This document shows, piece after piece, positions 44,418 through 55,168 of a DNA stretch of 64,000 bases (its first letter is position 1; each line of letters begins with the position of its first letter). The notes beneath the pieces are model-generated. The model worked only from the letters and a program-made list of their open reading frames with translations, did not search any database and was not told the DNA's origin. The DNA is taken from positions 8,505-72,504 of the forward strand of contig JADKEV010000039.1 of assembly GCA_016717855.1 (NCBI GenBank), in the 5' to 3' direction. Source of the stretch: Betaproteobacteria bacterium (GTDB lineage: Bacteria; Pseudomonadota; Gammaproteobacteria; Burkholderiales; Casimicrobiaceae). Both the position numbers and the translations under genes were made by a program.

Positions 44418-45038
44418 TCATCCCGACCCCACTGCCGCCGCCGAGCGGTGGGGAACGAAAATCCCGCAGCCCAGCCCGCGGTCGCGGCCCAGTCCGACCT
44501 GCTGCAGGCGTAGCGAATGCTCCCGGCTCAGGTCGTGCAGCATCAGGCTGTATCCGGCAACCTGCCGGGGGCCGGCCGCGAAGACCTGGCGCTTGCCGCA
44601 GACGAGCTTGCACGGAGTCCCCAGTTCGGCCAGCCGGGCGCCGGCATGCTGGAGGAAGACCTGTTCGTCGTCGGACTCGGCAGTCACGAAGTAGGCATAC
44701 AGCGTGCCGTGCGGGATCAGTGCGCGCACCGACGCCGCGCCCACACGCAGCGGCCAGCCGCCCACGTCGAGTGCCTGCCCGGTCAGCGCCGCCGCGGCGG
44801 CGAACTGGCTCTCGGGCATGCGCATCACCAGCCGGGCCCGCCTGGGCAGCAGCAGGCGGCCGTCGTCGTCCCTGGCGGCCTTGATCGGATGGATGCCCAC
44901 GGCGGCATCCGCCGCCAGCCACGGCAACCCGCGCGCGAGCGCGCCCAGCAACACGAAACGGTGGTCTTTGGGCAACACCGTCCCTTCGATGGCAAACAGG
45001 ACATCGACAACGGTGGCGTGTTCGGCCTGGCCATCCAT
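44418..45038 (-). CDS. orphan Cas6-family (Cmx6-like) RAMP protein
   Basis: 206-aa protein that resembles Cas6/Cmx6 of type I-MYXAN CRISPR systems. The glycine-rich loop at 182-192 (GLGRDRGLGCG) followed by IFVPH is the RAMP hallmark; candidate catalytic His are 26 and 50. I recall close relatives annotated as I-MYXAN Cas6/Cmx6 in dsr-containing sulfur oxidisers. No repeat array, cas1, cas2, cas3 or other cas gene is present in the window. It starts 5 nt after the preceding stop. A role outside CRISPR, such as processing or binding an operon RNA, is inferred only. Confidence 0.7.
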   Translation of the reverse strand: MDGQAEHATVVDVLFAIEGTVLPKDHRFVLLGALARGLPWLAADAAVGIHPIKAARDDDGRLLLPRRARLVMRMPESQFAAAAALTGQALDVGGWPLRVGAASVRALIPHGTLYAYFVTAESDDEQVFLQHAGARLAELGTPCKLVCGKRQVFAAGPRQVAGYSLMLHDLSREHSLRLQQVGLGRDRGLGCGIFVPHRSAAAVGSG

Positions 45039-45043
45039 GACGT

Positions 45044-45262
45044 TCAGCCTGCGGCGCGGTCCTGCGCCTCGCTCCAGCGCTGCATCGCCCGACCCCAGGC
45101 GAGGGCAGTGCCGGGATCGATGTCGAAGACCGTGAAGCGGCTCTTTTCCCGGATGCGAATCCGCAACAAGCTCATGCCGCCCGCCTCGTAGTCCACCTGC
45201 TGCAATTCGATCTCCTGGCCGCCCAGGGGCGCCGTGAACTTTTCCAGCGGGCTCAGCTGCAT
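45044..45262 (-). CDS. small conserved protein, first gene of the dsr-divergent operon
   Basis: 72-aa protein starting MQLSPLEKFTAPLGGQEIEL; I recognise no family. GGAG 7-8 nt before ATG 45262 supports the start (45280 is an alternative). It precedes the Cas6-like gene by 5 nt and may work with it. Promoter region lies to its right. Confidence 0.65.
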   Translation of the reverse strand: MQLSPLEKFTAPLGGQEIELQQVDYEAGGMSLLRIRIREKSRFTVFDIDPGTALAWGRAMQRWSEAQDRAAG

Positions 45263-45411
45263 GCCTGTCTCCGTTATCACGCGTAGGGGTCCGGCAACCG
45301 GCGCTGTTCGGGTACGTTTTCGATGGGGAAATCAGGCGCCTGCCGGACGGCGGACAGGACTGGCCCGGCTCCTGAATCCAGGGTGCTATTGGGCGCAACA
45401 GCCGGGTGTTG

Positions 45412-45474
45412 CGTCTATAGCCGCGAGGGGTGAGAACCCTATAACCCTAACGGGTAGTATGCGCACCCCCTATC
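45412..45474. promoter_or_regulatory. putative sulfur-regulon operator, copy 2 (upstream of dsrA)
   Basis: 63 nt in the 400-nt divergent gap 45263-45662. It matches copy 1 (36376-36438, reverse complement) at 41 of 63 positions without gaps. Conserved blocks: CGTCTATA, ATAACCC and GGGTA. It ends about 190 nt before dsrA. The rest of the gap holds only the dsrA leader with its GGAGGAAAG ribosome binding site. Confidence 0.6.
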
Positions 45475-45662
45475 AGGTCTATCGTCAGGTCGCCGGACGG
45501 ATGTTAGCTTCTCACACGCTCTGACGCACGGTGCAGGACGGCTGTTTACCATCGTTCCCGTTGCGAGCAACAGAGCAGCGGCGGCCGGCGCGGACGGCGC
45601 AAGACAGTTTGCGGGATGCTGGAAAGTCCAGACCCCAGGTGGAACGAACCGGAGGAAAGCCC

Positions 45663-46964
45663 ATGGCAAAGAAACCCTTTGATACGCCGATGCTCGATCA
45701 ACTCGAGAGCGGGCCGTGGCCCAGCTTCGTGACCGGCCTCAAGCGCCTGGCGAAAGACAAGGACTACATGGTCGACCTGATGGGCCAGCTCGAGCACTCC
45801 TACAAGACGCGCAAGGGCTACTGGAAAGGCGGCACCGTCGGCGTGTTCGGCTACGGCGGCGGCGTCATCCCGCGCTTCTCCGAAGTCGCCGCGATGTTTC
45901 CCGAATCCTCCGAGTTCCACACGCTGCGCGTGCAGCCGCCGGCCGGCATGCACTACAACACCGACATCCTGCGCAAGCTGACCGACGCATGGGAAAAACA
46001 TGGCTCGGGCCTGATCGCCTTCCATGGCCAGAGCGGCGACATCATGTTCCAGGGCGCGTCGACCGCCAAGGTGCAGGACGCCTTCGACGCGATCAACGAA
46101 CTGGGCTTCGACCTGGGCGGCGCCGGTCCCGCCGTGCGCACCTCGATGTCCTGCGTCGGCGCCGCGCGCTGCGAGCAATCCTGCTACGACGAGTCGCGCG
46201 CGCACCGGCAGGTGCTCAACACGTTTCTCGACGACATCCATCGCCCCGCGCTGCCGTACAAGTTCAAGTTCAAGTTCTCTGGCTGCCCCAACGACTGCAT
46301 GAACTCCATCCAGCGGGCTGACATGGCGGTGATCGGCACCTGGCGCGACAACATCCGCACCGACGAGCCGCTGGCGCGCAAGTGGTTCGCCAGGCACGGG
46401 CTCAACGAACTGGTCAACGATGTGGTCGCCCGCTGCCCGACCAAGGCGATCATGCTCAAGGAGACGAAGGACGTCGCCCGGGGGCCGAAGGTCTCGAGCG
46501 TCGCGATCAACGACACGCAATCGCTGGAAATCGACAACGGCAACTGCGTGCGCTGCATGCATTGCATCAACGTGATGACCGGCGCGCTGGCGCACGGCAA
46601 GGACACCGGCGCCAGCATCCTGATCGGGGGCAAGCGCACGCTCAAGATCGGCGACCTGATGGGCACCGTCGTCGTGCCCTTCATGGAGCTCAAGACCGAC
46701 GAGGACTACGCGAAACTCGTCGAGCTCGGCCAGAAGGTCATCGACTTCTTCGCCGAGAATGCGCTGGAGCACGAGCGCACCGGCGAGATGATCGAGCGCA
46801 TCGGCCTGGTCAATTTCCTCGAGGGCATCGGCATCGAAGTGGACGCGAACATGGTGTCCACCCCGCGCACGAATCCGTACGTCCGCACCGACGGCTGGGA
46901 CGACGAAGTCGCGAAGATCAACGCGAAGAAGGCGCAGGCCCCCACGCTGCAGCCCGGAGACTGA
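45663..46964 (+). CDS. dsrA: reverse dissimilatory sulfite reductase alpha subunit
   Basis: 433-aa subunit of rDsr, which oxidises sulfur bound to DsrC towards sulfite in the cytoplasm. Siroheme-[4Fe-4S] ligands are in CVGAARC (C-x5-C) and CPNDC (C-x3-C); a ferredoxin insert has CVRCMHC. Length is normal. GGAGGAAAG precedes ATG 45663. First gene of the dsr operon. Confidence 0.97.
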   Translation: MAKKPFDTPMLDQLESGPWPSFVTGLKRLAKDKDYMVDLMGQLEHSYKTRKGYWKGGTVGVFGYGGGVIPRFSEVAAMFPESSEFHTLRVQPPAGMHYNTDILRKLTDAWEKHGSGLIAFHGQSGDIMFQGASTAKVQDAFDAINELGFDLGGAGPAVRTSMSCVGAARCEQSCYDESRAHRQVLNTFLDDIHRPALPYKFKFKFSGCPNDCMNSIQRADMAVIGTWRDNIRTDEPLARKWFARHGLNELVNDVVARCPTKAIMLKETKDVARGPKVSSVAINDTQSLEIDNGNCVRCMHCINVMTGALAHGKDTGASILIGGKRTLKIGDLMGTVVVPFMELKTDEDYAKLVELGQKVIDFFAENALEHERTGEMIERIGLVNFLEGIGIEVDANMVSTPRTNPYVRTDGWDDEVAKINAKKAQAPTLQPGD

Positions 46965-46966
46965 AC

Positions 46967-48040
46967 ATGGCCCAACAGATACGCAAGCCCATCGAGAGCG
47001 GAGTGCCGGACAACAAGCAGTACCTGCACCCCGTGATGCTGAAGAACTACGGCAACTGGAAGTATCACGACCGGCCGCGCCCCGGCGTGCTGCACCACGT
47101 GTCGCACAGCGGGGACGAGATATGGACGGTCCGCGCGGGCACGCAGCGCCAGATGGACGTGTACACGATCCGCAAGCTCTGCGACATCGCCGATACGTAC
47201 GCGGACGGCCACGTCCGCTTCACCATCCGCAGCAACATCGAGTTCATGGTGGCCGACGAGAAGAAGGTCGCGCCGCTGATCACCGCGCTGACGGGCAGCG
47301 GCTTTCCCGTGGGCGGCACCGGCAACTCGGTCTCGGCGATCGCGCACACGCAGGGCTGGCTGCACTGCGACATCCCCGGCACCGACGCCTCCGGCGCGGT
47401 CAAGGCGCTGATGGACGACCTCTACGAAGAGTTCATCAAGGAGGAGATGCCCAACCGCGTGCACCTGTCCACGTCGTGCTGCGAAATCAACTGCGGCGGA
47501 CAGGCCGACATCGCCATCATCGTCCAGCACACCAAGCCGCCCAAGATCAACCATGACCTGGTCGCGAACGTCTGCGAACGCCCGGCCGTCGTGGCGCGCT
47601 GCCCGGTGGCCGCGATCCGCCCGGCCATGGTCAACGGCAAGCCGTCGCTGGAAATCGACGAAAAGAAGTGCATGTGCTGCGGCGCGTGCTACCCGCCCTG
47701 CCCGCCGATGCAGATCAACGATCCGGAATTCAGCAAGCTGGCGATCTGGGTGGGCGGCAAGAATTCGAACGCCCGCGGCAAGCCGACGTTCATGAAGATG
47801 GTCGCTTCCGGCCTGCCCAACAACCCGCCGCGCTGGCCCGAAGTCTCGGAAGTGGTCAAGCGCATCCTGTACGTGTACAAGGCCGATGCGCGCTCGTGGG
47901 AGCGGATCGCCGACTGGGTCGAGCGGATCGGCTGGCCGGCCTTCTTCGAGAAGACCGACCTGCCCTTCACCAAGTACCTGATCGATGATTGGCGCGGATC
48001 GCGGGCGAGCCTGAATGCCTCGACCCACATCCGCTTCTGA
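46967..48040 (+). CDS. dsrB: reverse dissimilatory sulfite reductase beta subunit
   Basis: 357-aa partner of DsrA. It has STSCCEINCGGQ of the siroheme-cluster region and a ferredoxin domain CMCCGACYPPCPP. It begins 2 nt after the dsrA stop. The DsrA2B2 complex is expected to bind DsrC. Confidence 0.97.
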   Translation: MAQQIRKPIESGVPDNKQYLHPVMLKNYGNWKYHDRPRPGVLHHVSHSGDEIWTVRAGTQRQMDVYTIRKLCDIADTYADGHVRFTIRSNIEFMVADEKKVAPLITALTGSGFPVGGTGNSVSAIAHTQGWLHCDIPGTDASGAVKALMDDLYEEFIKEEMPNRVHLSTSCCEINCGGQADIAIIVQHTKPPKINHDLVANVCERPAVVARCPVAAIRPAMVNGKPSLEIDEKKCMCCGACYPPCPPMQINDPEFSKLAIWVGGKNSNARGKPTFMKMVASGLPNNPPRWPEVSEVVKRILYVYKADARSWERIADWVERIGWPAFFEKTDLPFTKYLIDDWRGSRASLNASTHIRF

Positions 48041-48057
48041 CAAGGCACCCGACTCTC

Positions 48058-48417
48058 ATGAAATTCGGATTGATGGTCAGCACCGGGCCTTACACCCACC
48101 AGGCGAGCGACACGGCGTTCCAGTTCGCGAAGGCGGCGCTCGCCAGGGGGCACGAGATCCAGCGCGTGTTCTTCTACCACGACGGCGTCAACAACGCGAC
48201 GAAGCTGACCGAGCCGCCGCAGGACGACCGGCACATCGTCAACCGCTGGTCGAAGCTGGCCGCGGAGCACAAGATCGACCTCGTGGTATGCATCGCGGCC
48301 GCATTGCGCCGGGGCATCAAGGACGAAGTCCTGGCCAATGGCTTCCGCATCTCCGGCTTGGGGCAACTGGTGGACTCCGGAATCAAGGCCGACCGGCTCG
48401 TGGTGTTTGGAGACTAG
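48058..48417 (+). CDS. dsrE: DsrE sulfurtransferase subunit
   Basis: 119-aa subunit of the DsrE2F2H2 sulfur-transfer hexamer. The essential Cys78 is present in DLVVCIAAALRRG. It receives persulfide from TusA and passes it to DsrC. Overlapping or tight spacing with dsrB and dsrF supports one transcript. Confidence 0.96.
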   Translation: MKFGLMVSTGPYTHQASDTAFQFAKAALARGHEIQRVFFYHDGVNNATKLTEPPQDDRHIVNRWSKLAAEHKIDLVVCIAAALRRGIKDEVLANGFRISGLGQLVDSGIKADRLVVFGD

Positions 48418-48418
48418 G

Positions 48419-48829
48419 ATGATGACTGACGAGATCCCGGGCGACGAGCCCGCCGGACCCCCGGGCGGCAAGGTGAAGAAGTTCATGTTCGTCAACCGCA
48501 AGGCGCCCTACGGGACGATCTATGCGCTCGAAGGGCTCGAGGTCGTGCTGATCAGCGCCGCGTTCTCGCAGGATGTCAGCATGGTGTTCCTCGACGACGG
48601 CGTGTACGAACTGGTCAAGGGCCAGCAGACCAAGGGCATCGAGATCAAGAACTTCTCGCCGACCTACCGGGCGCTCGACGGCTACGACGTCGAGAAGCTG
48701 TACGTGGAAAGGGAGTCGCTGGATGCGCGCGGGCTGACCGAGGCGAACCTGATCGTGCCCGTCCAGGTCCTCAGCGCGATGGAGATGGGCGAACTGATGC
48801 AACAGCAGGACGTGATCATCGGCTTTTGA
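48419..48829 (+). CDS. dsrF: DsrF sulfurtransferase subunit
   Basis: 136-aa DsrF, with KFMFVNRKAPYGTIYALEGLEV of the family. It starts two bases after the dsrE stop. The usual structural, non-catalytic partner of DsrE and DsrH. The first 20 residues are longer than usual; ATG 48422 is equally possible. Confidence 0.94.
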   Translation: MMTDEIPGDEPAGPPGGKVKKFMFVNRKAPYGTIYALEGLEVVLISAAFSQDVSMVFLDDGVYELVKGQQTKGIEIKNFSPTYRALDGYDVEKLYVERESLDARGLTEANLIVPVQVLSAMEMGELMQQQDVIIGF

Positions 48830-48846
48830 ACAGGGAAGAAACGAGC

Positions 48847-49146
48847 ATGCTGCACATCGTCAACAAATCGCCGCAGGAGAGAAGCACGCTGGAATCCTGC
48901 CTGCGCGTCGCGCGGCCAGGCAGCGCGCTGCTGCTGATCGAGGACGCGGTGTACGCCGCCACCCGCGGCAACGCCGCGGCGGAGAAGGTTCGCGAGGCGG
49001 CGCAGGCCTTGAAGGTCTATGCGCTCGCGCCGGACCTCGAGGCGCGCGGCATGAAGGACGCCGCGATGAGCGAAGTCACGCTGGTCGATTACGGCGGCTT
49101 CGTCGATCTCGTGGCCGGGCACGCGGTCGTCCAGTCCTGGCTGTAG
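48847..49146 (+). CDS. dsrH: DsrH sulfurtransferase subunit
   Basis: 99-aa subunit of DsrEFH of normal length, with MLHIVNKSPQERSTLESCL and Cys18 near the N-terminus. Third member of the hexamer that delivers sulfur to DsrC. Confidence 0.94.
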   Translation: MLHIVNKSPQERSTLESCLRVARPGSALLLIEDAVYAATRGNAAAEKVREAAQALKVYALAPDLEARGMKDAAMSEVTLVDYGGFVDLVAGHAVVQSWL

Positions 49147-49202
49147 CGGCGGCGCCGGTTTGCCGGGAATCGTTTTTCACTTTTTTGGAGCAGGAGAGAA
49201 CC

Positions 49203-49535
49203 ATGGCTTTTGAACTGAATGGCAAGGTCTACGAGACCGATGAAGAAGGATATCTGGTCAATCTGGCCGACTGGGACGAGGACGCCGCCAAGTACATCGC
49301 CGGGGTCGAGAACGTCGAGATGACCGAGAACCACTGGGAAGTCGTGAATTTCCTGCGCGAGTACTACAACGACTACCAGATCGCGCCGGCGGTCCGCGTG
49401 CTGACCAAGGAAATCGGCAAGAAGCTGGGCGCCGAGAAGGGTAACAGCAAGTATCTCTACGAGCTGTTTCCCTACGGCCCGGCGAAGCAGGCCTGCAAGA
49501 TCGCGGGGCTGCCCAAACCAACCGGGTGTGTCTGA
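49203..49535 (+). CDS. dsrC: DsrC sulfur carrier
   Basis: 110-aa substrate carrier of rDsr. Both redox cysteines are present: Cys98 in PAKQACKIAG and penultimate Cys109 in the PTGCV end. They form the DsrC trisulfide. GGAGCAGGAG precedes ATG 49203. It is the only one of three DsrC-like proteins in the window with these cysteines. Confidence 0.97.
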   Translation: MAFELNGKVYETDEEGYLVNLADWDEDAAKYIAGVENVEMTENHWEVVNFLREYYNDYQIAPAVRVLTKEIGKKLGAEKGNSKYLYELFPYGPAKQACKIAGLPKPTGCV

Positions 49536-49612
49536 AGGCGCATCCGGGGATGACGGCGCGGACGGCTTCGGTTCGCGCCCCGGAGGCAAGCGAAAGGCGA
49601 TAGTGGACTAGC

Positions 49613-50356
49613 ATGACGCTGCTGACCATCCTGTTCGCCCTCCTGTTCTACGTCGCGACGGCGCTGCTAGTCGGTGGCGTGGGCTACAAGATCTATGTGT
49701 ATTCGCGGACGCCGGCGCCGCTGAAGATCCCGACCACGCCCGCGCCGGTGACGCAATCCGGCGTCGCCTTGCGGCTGGCGCGCGAGGTCGTGTTCTTCGA
49801 GAGCCTGTTCAAGTCGAGCAAGTGGACGTGGCTGTTCGGCTGGCTGTTCCACTTCGCGCTGCTGCTGGTGGTGCTGCGCCACCTGCGCTATTTCACCGAG
49901 CCGGTCTGGGCGCCCATCGTCCTGATCCAGCCGCTGGGCACCTACGCCGGTTTCGCGATGGTTGCCGGACTCGCCGGGCTCTGGGCGCGGCGGTTTTTCG
50001 TCGACCGCGTCCGCTACATTTCCACGCCGTCCGATCACCTGATGCTCGTGCTGCTGATCGCGATCGGCCTGACCGGGCTGGGGATGCGCTTTGTCGCGCA
50101 CACAGACATCGTCGCCGTCAAGGCGTTCATGCTGGGGCTGCTGCGCTTCGACTGGCAGCCGCTGCCCGCCGATCCGGTTCTCCTGGTGCACCTCTTCCTG
50201 GTCGCCGCGCTGATGGCGATCTTCCCGATCAGCAAGCTGTTGCACGCGCCCGGTCTGTTCTTCAGCCCCGCGCTCAACCAGGTCGACAACCCGCGCGAGG
50301 CGCGGCATGTGACCGCGTGGGCCACCGGCGCGCCCAAGCCGGCGAAGGAGGCCTGA
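49613..50356 (+). CDS. dsrM: DsrM membrane cytochrome b subunit
   Basis: 247-aa membrane protein with about five helices, related to the NarI heme b family. His residues in FHFALLLVVLRHLRYF and HLFLVAALMAIFPISKLLHAPG are likely heme ligands. With DsrK, DsrJ, DsrO and DsrP it passes electrons between DsrC and the quinone pool. Confidence 0.93.
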   Translation: MTLLTILFALLFYVATALLVGGVGYKIYVYSRTPAPLKIPTTPAPVTQSGVALRLAREVVFFESLFKSSKWTWLFGWLFHFALLLVVLRHLRYFTEPVWAPIVLIQPLGTYAGFAMVAGLAGLWARRFFVDRVRYISTPSDHLMLVLLIAIGLTGLGMRFVAHTDIVAVKAFMLGLLRFDWQPLPADPVLLVHLFLVAALMAIFPISKLLHAPGLFFSPALNQVDNPREARHVTAWATGAPKPAKEA

Positions 50357-50361
50357 AGACC

Positions 50362-51858
<1,497 letters not shown>

Positions 51859-51915
51859 GTGCAACGTGCGCCGCCGGGGTGTCATCCGGCGCGGCGCGTC
51901 AAAGGAGAGTAAGCA

Positions 51916-53875
51916 ATGTCGGGCCAAACTGAACAAGGCAAGGGACAGCCGCTGAACTACCGGCGGTACAAGGACGGCGACCAGGCGCCGGGCGCGTGGC
52001 AGGACGAGATCTTCGACGCCGACCACTCGCACAAGTGCCCGACCTACATCCAGAGCACGCCGCCCTGCCAGGGCAGCTGCCCGGCGGGCGAGGACATCCG
52101 CGGCTACCTGAACATCGTCCGCGGCATCGAAAAAGCCGCCGGCGGGCATGTCCTGGCAGGAGTACGCGTTCCGCCGGCTCACCGACGCCAACCCCTTCCC
52201 CTCGGTGATGGGCCGGGTCTGCCCCGCCCCTTGCGAGTCCGGCTGCAACCGCAACGAGGTGGAAGACACCGTCGGCATCAACTCGGTCGAGCATTTCCTG
52301 GGCGACTATGCGATCGCCAACAATCTGGCGTACACGAAACCGGCGGCCACGACCGGCAAGCGGGTCGCGGTCATCGGCGCCGGCCCCGCCGGCCTGGCCT
52401 GCGCCTACCAGCTCGCGAAGATGGGGCACGAAGTCACGATCTTCGACGATCACGCGGAGCTGGGCGGGATGATGCGCTACGGCATCCCGGGTTTCCGGAC
52501 GCCGCGCGCCATCCTCGATGCCGAGATCCAGCGCATCCTTGACCTGGGCATCAAGACGCACCTGAACTGCCGCATCGGCACCGACATCACGATGGACGAG
52601 ATCAACGCGTCGTTCCATGCGGTGTTCCTGGGCATGGGCGCGCAGTCCGGCAGGCCGCTGCCGGTGCCCGGCGCGACGGCGCCAAACGTGGTCACCGCGA
52701 CGTCGTTCCTGCGGGCGTTCAACGACGGCCGCATGCGCCACGTCGGCAAGCGCGTCGTCGTCGTGGGCGGCGGCGACACGTCGATCGACGTGGCCACGGT
52801 CGCGCGGCGGCTGGGTCACATCGACAAGGTTCACGAAAAGGACCGCCCCGAATACGCGATCGCCGGCCACGTGGCGCACGACGTCGCGGAAATCTCCGCC
52901 AAGCAAGGCGCCGAGGTGACGCTGACCTCCGTCTTCGGCGTCGACAAGATGCAGGCCAACAAGCACGAGATCGAACAGGCGAAGGCCGAGGGCATCGCGA
53001 TCCGCGGCGGCCTGTCGCCGATCACCGTGCTGCTGGGTCCCGACGGCCGCGCCGTCGCGCTGCGCGTGGCGCGCTGCGAGGCCCGCTTCATCGGCACCCG
53101 GCTGGAAATCAAGGCCATCGAGGGCACCGAGGAAGACATCCCCGCCGACCTGATCGTCTCGGCAATCGGCCAGGCCATCGATTTCACCGGGCTGGAGATG
53201 TTCGACAACGGCAAGGGCGCCATCAGCGCCGACCGCAACTATCAGGTGACGGGCAAGCCCGGCGTCTTCGCGGGCGGCGACCTGATCCGGCCGCACCTGC
53301 TCACGACCGCCATCGGCCACGGCGCGATCGCCGCGGAAGGCATCGACCGCTTCCTGCGCGGCGAGGAACTGGACAAGCGCCCCAAGATCGACGTCCACTT
53401 CTTCGACCTGCAGCGCAAGATGCTGGAAAAGGGCCTCGCCTTCAGCGAGGTGCATGAGCCGATCCGTGGCACCGATGGCAGCACCGCCGCCATCCACAAC
53501 TTCGACAACCGCTCCGACCGCTACGTGATTCCGCACAAGGAGTTGTTCCTCGGCCACTTCAACTACACGCCGCGCAATGTCCGCAAGGTGATCACACTCA
53601 ACGCCGAACAGGCGCTGGGCAATTTCGAGGAACGGCTGCAGGCGCTGTCGCAGGAACATGCCGTCGCCGAAGCGAAGCGCTGCATGAGTTGCGGCATGTG
53701 CTTCGAGTGCGACAACTGCGTCGTCTACTGCCCGCAGGTGGCGGTGTTCAAGGTGCCCAAGGGCAAGTCCACGATGGGCCGCTACGTCGACACCGACTAC
53801 AGCAAGTGCATCGGCTGCCACATCTGCAAGGATGTCTGCCCGACCGGCTACATCCAGATGGGCCTGGGCGAGTAG
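51916..53875 (+). CDS. dsrL: DsrL NAD(P)H:acceptor oxidoreductase, frame broken by one extra base
   Basis: Iron-sulfur flavoprotein that accepts electrons from rDsr and reduces NAD(P)+. It should be 652 aa: an N-terminal cluster domain, an FAD/NAD(P) part with VAVIGAGPAGLACAYQ and VVVVGGGDTSIDVATV, and two C-terminal [4Fe-4S] motifs ending SKCIGCHICKDVC. The frame breaks at an A5 run (52130-52134): with four A the sequence reads IEKPPAGMSWQEYAFRR, the family sequence. The reading as given has one extra A. It may be a sequencing error or a real mutation. A programmed shift is unlikely because no slippery pattern gives +1 here. Confidence 0.9.
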
Positions 53876-53878
53876 GCG

Positions 53879-54417
53879 ATGGAGCAGCGGCGGCACGGCG
53901 GCGCGCGGACAGGCTGGAGCATGGGCCTGGCGCTGCTGTGGGCGGCCGGGCTCGTCCTGTCCACCCCGGCCCCGGCCGACGCCCGCGAAACCGCCGGCCG
54001 CGTGCCGCTGCCCGCGATCGAAAAGGGCAAGGGCGACCAGTGCGTCGAAGACGTGCAGTTCATGCGCAAGAACCACATGAAGCTGCTCAAGCACCAGCGC
54101 GACCGGACCGTGCACGAGGGCATCCGCACCAAGCAGCACAGCCTGAACGGTTGCATCGAATGCCACGCCAGCCAGAAGACGGGCAGCGTGATCGGCTCCA
54201 ACGAGAACTTCTGCCAGAGCTGCCACAGCTACGCCGCGGTCTCGCTCGACTGCTTCGAGTGCCATGCCAGCAAGCCGGGAGTGAAGGCGTCCCTGACCGG
54301 GACCCCGCAACAGGGCTTCCCGCCCCCGCCGCATCCGCCCCAGCTGCATCTGCGCCGGTGGCGTCGTCCACGGCCGGCGCCGCTGCCGGCAGCCCGCCCA
54401 AGGCGACCACGCGATGA
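53879..54417 (+). CDS. dsrJ: DsrJ triheme cytochrome c, probable frame break near the C-terminus
   Basis: Periplasmic triheme cytochrome of DsrMKJOP, anchored by an N-terminal hydrophobic segment (MGLALLWAAGLVL). Three CxxCH heme motifs are CIECH, CQSCH and CFECH. A Cys at the start of CVEDVQFMRKNHM fits the His/Cys-ligated heme described for DsrJ. After residue about 140 the frame as given becomes Arg-rich and runs into dsrO. The other frame gives an Ala/Pro-rich end with TGA at 54415 overlapping the dsrO ATG. One missing base at about 54300-54340 is the likely cause. About 179 aa if restored. Confidence 0.85.
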
Positions 54418-55166
54418 ACGACGACCTGCGCTCCGCCGATCCCAAGCTGAGCCGCCGGGGCTTTCTCGGCATTTCCGCCGCGGCGCTCGGCGGCATCATG
54501 CTGGCGCCGGGCGTGCGGCTGATCGAACTCGCGGCCGGCCGCGCCCCCGGGGAGCCGGTCACCAACCGGGTGCGCTGGGGCATGCTGATCGACACCAGCA
54601 AGTGCGCCAGCGGCTGCACTGATTGCGTGACTGCGTGCAACACCGAGAACGGGCTGTCCGGCGGGACGCTGGAAACCGACTCGCAGTGGATACGCAAGAT
54701 CGATCTCAAGGATCTGCGGACCGGCAAGGCGCACTCGCTGCCGATGCTGTGCCAGCACTGCGCGGAGCCGCCCTGCGTCGACGTGTGCCCGACCGGCGCG
54801 TCGTTCAAGCGCGCCGACGGCATCGTGCTGGTGGACAAGCACACCTGCATCGGCTGCCGCTATTGCGTGATGGCCTGCCCGTACGGCGCGCGCTCGTTCG
54901 TCCACGAGCCGCTGACGGCGCAGAAGCCCGACGTGCCGCGCGGCAAGGGCTGCGTCGAGGCCTGCACGATGTGCGTGCAGCGCGTCGACCGCGGCGATGG
55001 CCCCGCCTGCGCCGAGGCCTGCGCGGCGGCCGGGCACAACGCGATCCTCTTCGGCGACCTGAACAACCCGGAGAGCGAGATCGCCAAGCGCGTGGCCACG
55101 TACGCCAGCCGGCAGGTGCGCGACGACCTGGGCCTGAACACCGGCGTGCGTTACCAGGGGATCTGA
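54414..55166 (+). CDS. dsrO: DsrO periplasmic iron-sulfur subunit
   Basis: 250-aa ferredoxin-like subunit with a Tat signal (LSRRGFLGISAAALGG). It contains four Cys clusters, e.g. CASGCTDC, CQHCAEPPC, CIGCRYC and CTMC. It joins DsrJ and DsrP on the periplasmic side. Confidence 0.94.
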   Translation: MNDDLRSADPKLSRRGFLGISAAALGGIMLAPGVRLIELAAGRAPGEPVTNRVRWGMLIDTSKCASGCTDCVTACNTENGLSGGTLETDSQWIRKIDLKDLRTGKAHSLPMLCQHCAEPPCVDVCPTGASFKRADGIVLVDKHTCIGCRYCVMACPYGARSFVHEPLTAQKPDVPRGKGCVEACTMCVQRVDRGDGPACAEACAAAGHNAILFGDLNNPESEIAKRVATYASRQVRDDLGLNTGVRYQGI

Positions 55167-55168
55167 AG

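Noticed and set aside
44418..45262. A CRISPR-Cas locus around the Cas6-like gene
   Set aside because: No direct-repeat array and no other cas gene is visible on either side; only the single RAMP-type protein is present.
52123..52150. Programmed ribosomal frameshift in dsrL
   Set aside because: The needed shift is +1, and the A5 run does not form a known +1 signal; removal of one A restores the family sequence exactly, so an indel is simpler.
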